Part shown: in pieces, positions 41,454-46,069 of the stretch
Position numbering within the stretch: the stretch's first letter is position 1
How the letters are laid out: each line of letters begins with the position of its first letter
From: CAZWTD01 sp964637345
GTDB lineage: Bacteria > Patescibacteriota > Patescibacteriia > HK-STAS-PATE-3
Assembly: GCA_964637345.1 (NCBI GenBank)
Contig: CAZWTD010000006.1
Span: forward strand, 1-46,069
DNA length: 46,069 nt
Reading direction: 5' to 3'
Made by a program: the position numbers and the translations under genes
Notes under the pieces: model-generated
Told to the model about the DNA's origin: nothing
Database searches by the model: none
Seen by the model: the letters and a program-made list of their open reading frames with translations, nothing else

Positions 41454-41865
41454 GACAAGACTGGCATCTAAGCTTCAAAAAAGCGAGCGACTTAAGAATA
41501 ATCAGGTGGCAGTTTATATTGCCACGTCGCCTTCAGCGGCTCGACCCATGCTCCGGACCATCCGCGCGGCCATTCGGTCCGTTGCCCCTACGTCTGTTGA
41601 AAAAATCAGCTACGGGATTCCCTTCTATGAGTACAAGTATCCGGGGTATCGTGGTCGTCTCGCCTATTTTGCGGCCTTCAAGCGCCATGTCAGTATTTTT
41701 GCTTGGGGTCGGGAGGTCGATTCTATCCCCGGGCTGAAGAAACATAAAGGCTCGAAAGGGACGATCCAGTTTCCCCTCGGAACGAAGATTCCGGTCGCGT
41801 TAGTAAAGCGGGCAGTCCGGGCGAGGATGCGGGCGATCGATGCTCTCGGACTCGACAAGAAGTAG
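41443..41865 (+). CDS. DUF1801 family protein
   Basis: 140 aa from MLSKTRLASK, overlapping the VOC stop. VAPTSVEKISYGIPFYEYK, LAYFAAFKRHVSIFAWG and GTIQFPLGTKIPVALVKRAVRARM match the DUF1801/YdhG fold (SCP-like helix-grip), which appears with VOC genes in many genomes. Family function is unknown; iron-related and stress roles have been suggested. Confidence 0.88.
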   Translation: MLSKTRLASKLQKSERLKNNQVAVYIATSPSAARPMLRTIRAAIRSVAPTSVEKISYGIPFYEYKYPGYRGRLAYFAAFKRHVSIFAWGREVDSIPGLKKHKGSKGTIQFPLGTKIPVALVKRAVRARMRAIDALGLDKK

Positions 41866-41880
41866 GGGGCGTGGTATATT
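41852..41880 (+). promoter_or_regulatory. promoter of the fused ABC-2 exporter
   Basis: TCGACA, 17 bases, TATATT with extended TGG, overlapping the end of the previous gene. Confidence 0.65.
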
Positions 41881-41904
41881 TCTACACTCTCACTTACTAA
41901 GAGT

Positions 41905-43719
41905 ATGGCAGATTCGTCAACACAGTTCATGATCAAAACGCAGGGGCTTCGTAAGTCGTATAAAGACCTCGAGGTTTTACGAGGCCTTGATTTACAGATT
42001 CCTAAAGGGACCGTTTTAGCGCTCCTTGGCCCGAACGGGGCGGGGAAAACCACGACGATTCGAATTCTTAGTACGCTGCTTTCTCCCGATAGCGGGGAGG
42101 CAAGCGTGAATGGCTTTGATGTCGTTTCGCAGGGGGACCAAGTCCGTTCTTCAATCGGGCTGACTGGTCAGTATGCTGCAATCGACGAATATTTGACCGG
42201 GGAAGAGAATCTTCAGATGATGGGTCGTCTGTACCGCCTAAGCCAGGCTGAGGCTTCGCGACGGACGAAAGAACTCCTCGAACAATTTGATTTAGTAAAA
42301 GCGGCCAAGCGGGCAGTAAAGACCTATTCGGGCGGCATGCGGCGGCGGCTTGACCTTGCGGCGAGTCTCATCGCTTCTCCCCCAGTCGTTTTTCTTGATG
42401 AGCCAACAACCGGACTTGATCCCCGAAGCCGGCTGACGATGTGGGAGATTATTGAGAAGCTTGTTGAGAACGGCACGACGATTCTTTTAACGACCCAGCA
42501 CCTTGAAGAAGCTGACCGACTCGCTGATCGGATCGCCGTTCTCGATGGCGGCCGCGTCATCGCCGAAGGTACAGCGCTTGAGCTGAAGCAGCGGGTCGGG
42601 AATGATCGGCTTGAGTTAACGATAGCGAAGGAAAGTAACTTCGACGCCGCCGCTCGGCTGCTCGGCGGAAGCGATCAGCAACAGCATCCTGAGACGCGAA
42701 CTATCCAGGTTTCCACAATGAACGGGATTCATGACCTGAAAATCGTTCTCGAAAAAATGGAAGCCGGGGGGATAGCCGTTGAGAATATTTCCTTGCACCG
42801 TCCGACGCTTGATGACGTGTTTTTGGCGCTGACAGGACACCAAGCAAGTAAGGACAAGGAACGCGAGGAGGTCCAAGCTGGAGCCGTTCGGTCTTTTGCT
42901 TCCCCCTTGTCCGCTCCCTCGCGCCCTGTTTCGGGAAGATCATTTACCTGGGCCTTTCGTGATTCGGGAATTTTGATCGTCCGGAGTATTAAGCATATTG
43001 TGAAGAATCTTGATCAGCTGCTTTCGGTCGTTATTTCGCCCTTGATGTTCCTGCTTCTCTTTCGATACGTTTTCGGAGGAGCGATTAACACGGGGGGAAC
43101 GAGTTATGTGAACTATCTCGTTGCTGGTATTCTTGTCCAAATGGCGGCTTTCGGCGCGAGCACGACCGCGGTCAGCATTTCGACGGACCTGAAGCGCGGG
43201 ATCATCGACCGTTTCCGTTCGCTGCCGATGTTTAGTCCGGCCTTGCTCATCGGCCATGTAACCGCTGACTTAGCCCGGAATATTCTGTCGAGCATCATTC
43301 TTCTCGGAACGGCGTTTCTCGTGGGCTTCCGTCCGAACGCTGATTTCGGGGAGTGGCTGCTTGTGCTCGCGCTCCTACTCGTGTTTACTTTTTCTGTTTC
43401 GTGGATTTCGGCGATTCTCGGTCTTCTCGCGAAAAGTCTCGAGGCGGTGCAGTGGCTGACTTTCCTCCTCATCTTCCCTTTGACCTTCGCGAGCAGCGCT
43501 TTTGTTCCAACCGAAGGAATGCCTTTTGCCCTTCGCGTCTTTGCGGAGAACCAGCCAGTGACCCACGTCATTGAGGCAATGCGCGCCTGGCTGGTTGGAA
43601 CCCCGATTGAACAACATGGCTGGTTCGCGTTCGGCTGGTTTGCTGGGTTGGCGATTTTGGCAATTCCCATCGCAGCTATTCTGTATCGGAAACGTTCAAT
43701 TAGCTCGAGCGGGGCTTAA
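41905..43719 (+). CDS. DrrA-DrrB type ABC-2 exporter, ATPase and permease fused
   Basis: 604 aa. The N-terminal ATPase (about 1-310) has Walker A GPNGAGKTTT, signature YSGGMRRRLD and Walker B VVFLDEPTTGLDP, and a DrrA-type C-terminal extension. A charged Ser/Pro-rich linker (about 315-350) leads to an ABC-2 permease with six transmembrane helices (about 365-600). DrrA and DrrB are normally separate polypeptides of about 330 and 250 residues; here they are in one frame with no break. It should export a hydrophobic compound such as a drug or lipid-linked molecule. Confidence 0.92.
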   Translation: MADSSTQFMIKTQGLRKSYKDLEVLRGLDLQIPKGTVLALLGPNGAGKTTTIRILSTLLSPDSGEASVNGFDVVSQGDQVRSSIGLTGQYAAIDEYLTGEENLQMMGRLYRLSQAEASRRTKELLEQFDLVKAAKRAVKTYSGGMRRRLDLAASLIASPPVVFLDEPTTGLDPRSRLTMWEIIEKLVENGTTILLTTQHLEEADRLADRIAVLDGGRVIAEGTALELKQRVGNDRLELTIAKESNFDAAARLLGGSDQQQHPETRTIQVSTMNGIHDLKIVLEKMEAGGIAVENISLHRPTLDDVFLALTGHQASKDKEREEVQAGAVRSFASPLSAPSRPVSGRSFTWAFRDSGILIVRSIKHIVKNLDQLLSVVISPLMFLLLFRYVFGGAINTGGTSYVNYLVAGILVQMAAFGASTTAVSISTDLKRGIIDRFRSLPMFSPALLIGHVTADLARNILSSIILLGTAFLVGFRPNADFGEWLLVLALLLVFTFSVSWISAILGLLAKSLEAVQWLTFLLIFPLTFASSAFVPTEGMPFALRVFAENQPVTHVIEAMRAWLVGTPIEQHGWFAFGWFAGLAILAIPIAAILYRKRSISSSGA

Positions 43720-43874
43720 GCGACATCGCGTTTTGCATGTCGACCCGGCTCTCGGGGGTTTTTGCTCTCCCTTGACAAAAAGTTAGATTTGCGCCAGGTT
43801 CTGTTTATCTTGTTTCTTCGATCGATCTTTCACCAAGCCTGGCTTCGGCTGGGCAAAACCGCAAGGAGGACGGC

Positions 43875-43931
43875 ATGAATCACTCGCCGCCGACCGTGGC
43901 GCGTGGATCAAACCTCTTTTTGACGGCCTGA
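43875..43931 (+). CDS. 18-residue peptide, possible leader peptide
   Basis: ATG behind AAGGAGGACGGC, then MNHSPPTVARGSNLFLTA and TGA. The SD is as strong as that of any gene in the window. No run of one amino acid points to classical attenuation. It may be a functional small protein, or a translation start left by a decayed gene. Confidence 0.4.
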   Translation: MNHSPPTVARGSNLFLTA

Positions 43932-44075
43932 ACCCGGGCGCCGGCGCCGGCTAGGATTGGCCTGACGGCGGACCTTTCGCCGGTCCTTCGACCGATCCTG
44001 TCCGGTAAGTCGACGGTTCGACTCTGAGCGTCCCCCGGCACGTCCGGAGGTCGCCGTAGCCGCCCGTCGGCTCCT

Positions 44076-44127
44076 ACGGACGGAGCAGCGCGCATCCCGA
44101 GAGATGCGCCCGCTCCGTCCGTTTTTG
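44076..44127 (+). terminator. strong intrinsic terminator of the structured transcript
   Basis: An 11-bp stem ACGGACGGAGC/GCTCCGTCCGT encloses a 7-bp GCGCATC/GATGCGC stem and is followed by TTTTTG. Confidence 0.93.
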
Positions 44128-44168
44128 TATTGGTACCCTGAGGAATACATTGAGTGTCTGTGTTGCTT

Positions 44169-44225
44169 TTGAGAAGTATCGAGTGCTATCGTATAGGATG
44201 TTTATCATACATACGAAGTCGTATG
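44169..44225 (+). promoter_or_regulatory. promoter with adjacent palindromic operator candidate
   Basis: TTGAGA, 17 bases, TATAGG (44169-44197). At 44210-44225, just past the predicted start site, lies the palindrome CATACGA-AG-TCGTATG, a good position for a repressor. The leader to 44301 is about 95 nt. Confidence 0.5.
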
Positions 44226-44300
44226 AAACGTACCGTCAATGGGGTTTGGACGATTCTCTACACATCTTGTGATGAATAATATTTAGTAACTATGATTTGT

Positions 44301-44477
44301 ATGAATGTACAAAAAGGCGGTCCGGCAGGTGCAGTCTATGGATTGGGGCTCATCGGCGCGGCAGTCTACTATATCGGACATGCAGCCGGTTTCTGGATGG
44401 GCGTGCTCGGTTTTTTGAAGGCGCTTGTCTGGCCAGCCATGCTCGTGTACCGAGCCCTTGAGGCGCTCTATTCCTAG
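44301..44477 (+). CDS. small membrane protein of a widespread uncharacterised family
   Basis: 58 aa from MNVQKGGPAG (an ATG 9 bases upstream is the alternative). PVYGLGLIGA-type and AxFWxGVLGxLKALVWPAxLVY-type stretches are both visible and fit a small two-helix membrane family common in diverse bacteria. Function unknown. The next gene starts 14 bases later, so they may be co-transcribed. Confidence 0.75.
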   Translation: MNVQKGGPAGAVYGLGLIGAAVYYIGHAAGFWMGVLGFLKALVWPAMLVYRALEALYS

Positions 44478-44491
44478 GCTTTCTTGATAGG

Positions 44492-45295
44492 GTGAGTAAG
44501 TTCTACCGTATCTTTCTCGTCGCCTTGTTTGTCGTGGGAGGGGTAGTTGCTGTTCGTTTTCTGTGGGGTGGAGACGAGGACATCTGGCTTTGCGAAAAAG
44601 GGGAGTGGGTGAAACACGGGAGTCCGACGACTCCTGAGCCGGTTTTTGATTGCGGTGTCCCCGTGGGAAACGCTGATAGTAACTCGAACTCTACTAACGC
44701 TCAAGTTGTTTCAGCTGGTCAGTTCATTGGCGCGATCGCTGAAGTGAGCGCCTCGGAACAGTCGGCGATGCTCGCTTCCGGTTCATGGCAGGCGGGTTGT
44801 CCGGTTCCAATCAGCGATTTACGAACACTGGCCATTTCGTATTGGAATTTTGACGGTCAACAACAATCCGGGAAATTAATGGTGCATGCGGATGTTGCTG
44901 AGGATGTGATCGAGGTGTTTACTGCCCTCTATGATGCCCGTTTTCCGATTCGTCGGATGAGCCTCGTTGATGTCTTTCAAGCGAATGACGAAGCTTCAAT
45001 GGAGGCGGATAATACTTCTGCTTTTAATTGCCGGCGCGTGTCCGGCTCAGATCGTTGGTCTCAACATGCGTTTGGGACGGCGATTGATCTTAACCCGATG
45101 GAAAACCCTGCCGTGGACCAGGAAAAAGTTGAACCCGTGAAAGCCGAGACGAATGCCGATCGGAATGTGGATGCAGTAGGGATGATTCAACCACATGACG
45201 ATGTTGTTCAAGCCTTTTCTATGATCGGTTGGACTTGGGGTGGAACTTGGAGCAGGCCAATAGATTATATGCACTTTTCTCAGAGTGGAACTTAA
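44492..45295 (+). CDS. D-alanyl-D-alanine carboxypeptidase-like M15 family peptidase
   Basis: 267 aa from a GTG. Signal anchor (about 5-23), a small two-Cys segment (WLCEKGEWVKHG...DCG, about 32-54), an Asn/Ser-rich linker, then the M15 catalytic domain. Zinc ligands are His192 and Asp199 in SQHAFGTAIDLNP and His261 in DYMHFS, with WGGTWSRP before the last ligand. These are the full M15C-type set (endolysin/VanY-like). It should cut peptidoglycan cross-bridge or stem peptides outside the membrane. Confidence 0.88.
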   Translation: MSKFYRIFLVALFVVGGVVAVRFLWGGDEDIWLCEKGEWVKHGSPTTPEPVFDCGVPVGNADSNSNSTNAQVVSAGQFIGAIAEVSASEQSAMLASGSWQAGCPVPISDLRTLAISYWNFDGQQQSGKLMVHADVAEDVIEVFTALYDARFPIRRMSLVDVFQANDEASMEADNTSAFNCRRVSGSDRWSQHAFGTAIDLNPMENPAVDQEKVEPVKAETNADRNVDAVGMIQPHDDVVQAFSMIGWTWGGTWSRPIDYMHFSQSGT

Positions 45296-45368
45296 GCCAA
45301 TACGAGAATAGACAAGCGCGACCTCCATGCTTTATTCTTGGTCCATCGAGTTTTCTTTCCATTACAAC

Positions 45369-45397
45369 TTGAAGAAAGCGGCGTTGTTCAGTAGGAT
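45369..45397 (+). promoter_or_regulatory. promoter of the 45404 gene
   Basis: TTGAAG, 17 bases, TAGGAT; the ATG follows 6 bases after the -10, a leaderless arrangement. Confidence 0.7.
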
Positions 45398-45403
45398 AAG
45401 GCC

Positions 45404-45733
45404 ATGAAAGAAGGTCTTTCCGCCCCATCGTCGCCTCAGTCTGCTTTTCGGTATTATGGCTTTTTCGGGTTGCACGCTACACTCATTATCGCTTGGTATC
45501 TTTCTCCTTGGTACCTCAGTCCGTGGTTCGTGCTCCTCTCGGTAGCTGTATATTATGTTCAAAATTGGCTCTTCGGTGGGTGCCTGCTTTCCTTTGCTCA
45601 GTTCGAGCGACGCGACCGGGGATTCTACGCACACTACCTTGCGAAATTCGGCATCCGCCCAGGACCGTCGGCGATTCGACTTCTCGGTCATATCATTCCC
45701 ATAAGCTTAATTCTTATCGCGTTTCTGCGTTAA
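45404..45733 (+). CDS. small membrane protein, unknown function
   Basis: 109 aa with three hydrophobic segments (about 20-34, 39-60 and 90-107). The second half has FGGCLLSFAQFERRDRGFYAHYLAKFGI, reminiscent of DUF2784-like small membrane proteins, where a Cys after the second helix precedes a charged loop. It ends 10 bases before mscL and is probably co-transcribed with it. Confidence 0.72.
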   Translation: MKEGLSAPSSPQSAFRYYGFFGLHATLIIAWYLSPWYLSPWFVLLSVAVYYVQNWLFGGCLLSFAQFERRDRGFYAHYLAKFGIRPGPSAIRLLGHIIPISLILIAFLR

Positions 45734-45743
45734 TACCTCAACC

Positions 45744-46069
45744 ATGGAAATATCCAATACTTCTCAGCAGGCTACAGAAGTGAAATCGTTTTGGCGTTCC
45801 TTCATGGAGTTCCTTCATCAGTATTCTGTCATCGGCCTCGCGATCGGCGTCGTCATGGGCGGTGCGGTGAATACCTTAGTTCAAGCGATTGTCCAAGGAT
45901 TCATTATGCCCTTAATCGGCCTGCTAGTTCCGGGCGAGGATTTCCAAAAGCTCATTTTTCACGTCCGAGGCGTTGACTTTCGTCTTGGTGATATTTTGAG
46001 TGCGCTCCTGCAGTTCATCGCGATCGCGCTGATCATTTACGTCGTCGTCAAGAAGCTCTTGAAACAGGA
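45744..46069 (+). CDS. mscL: large-conductance mechanosensitive channel MscL, 3' end missing
   Basis: The first 108 residues are visible and the gene runs off the right edge. An N-terminal amphipathic helix (FWRSFMEFLHQYSV) precedes TM1 with IGLAIGVVMGGAVNTLVQAIVQGFIMPLIG, the conserved gating helix. A short extracytoplasmic loop (about 66-82) leads to TM2 (LLQFIAIALIIYVVVK). It opens at extreme membrane tension to release solutes. Typical MscL is 130-150 aa, so a third or less is missing. Confidence 0.95.
   Translation, partial: MEISNTSQQATEVKSFWRSFMEFLHQYSVIGLAIGVVMGGAVNTLVQAIVQGFIMPLIGLLVPGEDFQKLIFHVRGVDFRLGDILSALLQFIAIALIIYVVVKKLLKQ

Larger units (their letters stand above)
43720..44168 (+). 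other. structured transcript with a short ORF, candidate ncRNA
   Basis: A consensus TTGACA at 43772-43777 has no clear -10 at 17 bases. An SD-led 18-codon ORF (43875-43931) is followed by about 145 nt of GC-rich sequence with a GCCGGCGCCGGC palindrome (43940-43951), a hairpin AGTCGA-CGGT-TCGACT (44008-44023), further CCGG pairs, and a strong terminator (44076-44127). No long conserved-looking frame covers it. It does not match tmRNA, RNase P RNA or SRP RNA motifs that I know. Confidence 0.5.

Noticed and set aside
44210..44225. Resemblance of ATACGAAGT to part of a loxP arm
   Set aside because: Only nine bases match and the spacer/arm geometry is wrong; a repressor palindrome explains it better.

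Overview
The window looks like chromosomal sequence from a Patescibacteria (CPR) bacterium, perhaps from the Uhrbacteria/Magasanikbacteria side of the group. That placement is inference. It rests on large exported proteins with six-cysteine thrombospondin-like modules, beta-helix and FG-GAP domains, many short or near-leaderless transcripts, many small membrane proteins, and a dnaG-rpoD pair without rpsU next to it. No CRISPR array, insertion sequence or rRNA was seen.

Layout. 1-8.3 kb: a GC-rich block of exported proteins on the + strand (two beta-barrel-like proteins, three lipoproteins, a membrane-anchored protein and a TIM-barrel glycosidase-like protein). Each gene has a strong Shine-Dalgarno (SD) sequence and the units end in strong terminators. 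8.4-11.5 kb: a second glycosidase-like protein, a minus-strand flavodoxin operon and tRNA-Asn. 11.5-15.7 kb: an ECF sigma factor, its membrane partner, a small secreted protein and a MacB-type ABC transporter, with three copies of one promoter (TGAAAC-N15-GTCGTA). 15.7-18.5 kb: dsbB, three small SD-type genes and an EamA transporter. 18.6-25.9 kb: housekeeping genes (rpoD, dnaG, a nucleotidyltransferase-like gene, CIRCE-controlled groES-groEL, two membrane proteins). 26-38.5 kb: PEP synthase followed by four very large exported proteins. 38.7-46 kb: tRNA-Ser with two tRNA-Ser-derived repeats in front of genes, a peptidase S51, VOC and DUF1801 proteins, a fused ABC-2 exporter, a structured and probably non-coding transcript, an M15 peptidase and the start of mscL.

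How the parts fit. The ECF unit reads as a self-contained envelope-stress regulon: the sigma factor and its membrane partner lie behind the same promoter as the secreted protein and the ABC transporter. The large exported proteins form a surface set. Three of them end at the same point, just after the first strand of what would be a fibronectin-III domain, which suggests a shared C-terminal module for surface assembly or sorting.

Two expression styles coexist. One has strong SDs, TTGAC-type -35 boxes and GC-ending codons. The other has TATACT-like -10 boxes a few bases from the ATG, little or no SD and mixed codon use. The SD genes cluster in 1-8.3 kb but also occur singly at 16.4, 16.9, 17.2, 40.4 and 43.9 kb, so a simple assembly join does not explain them.
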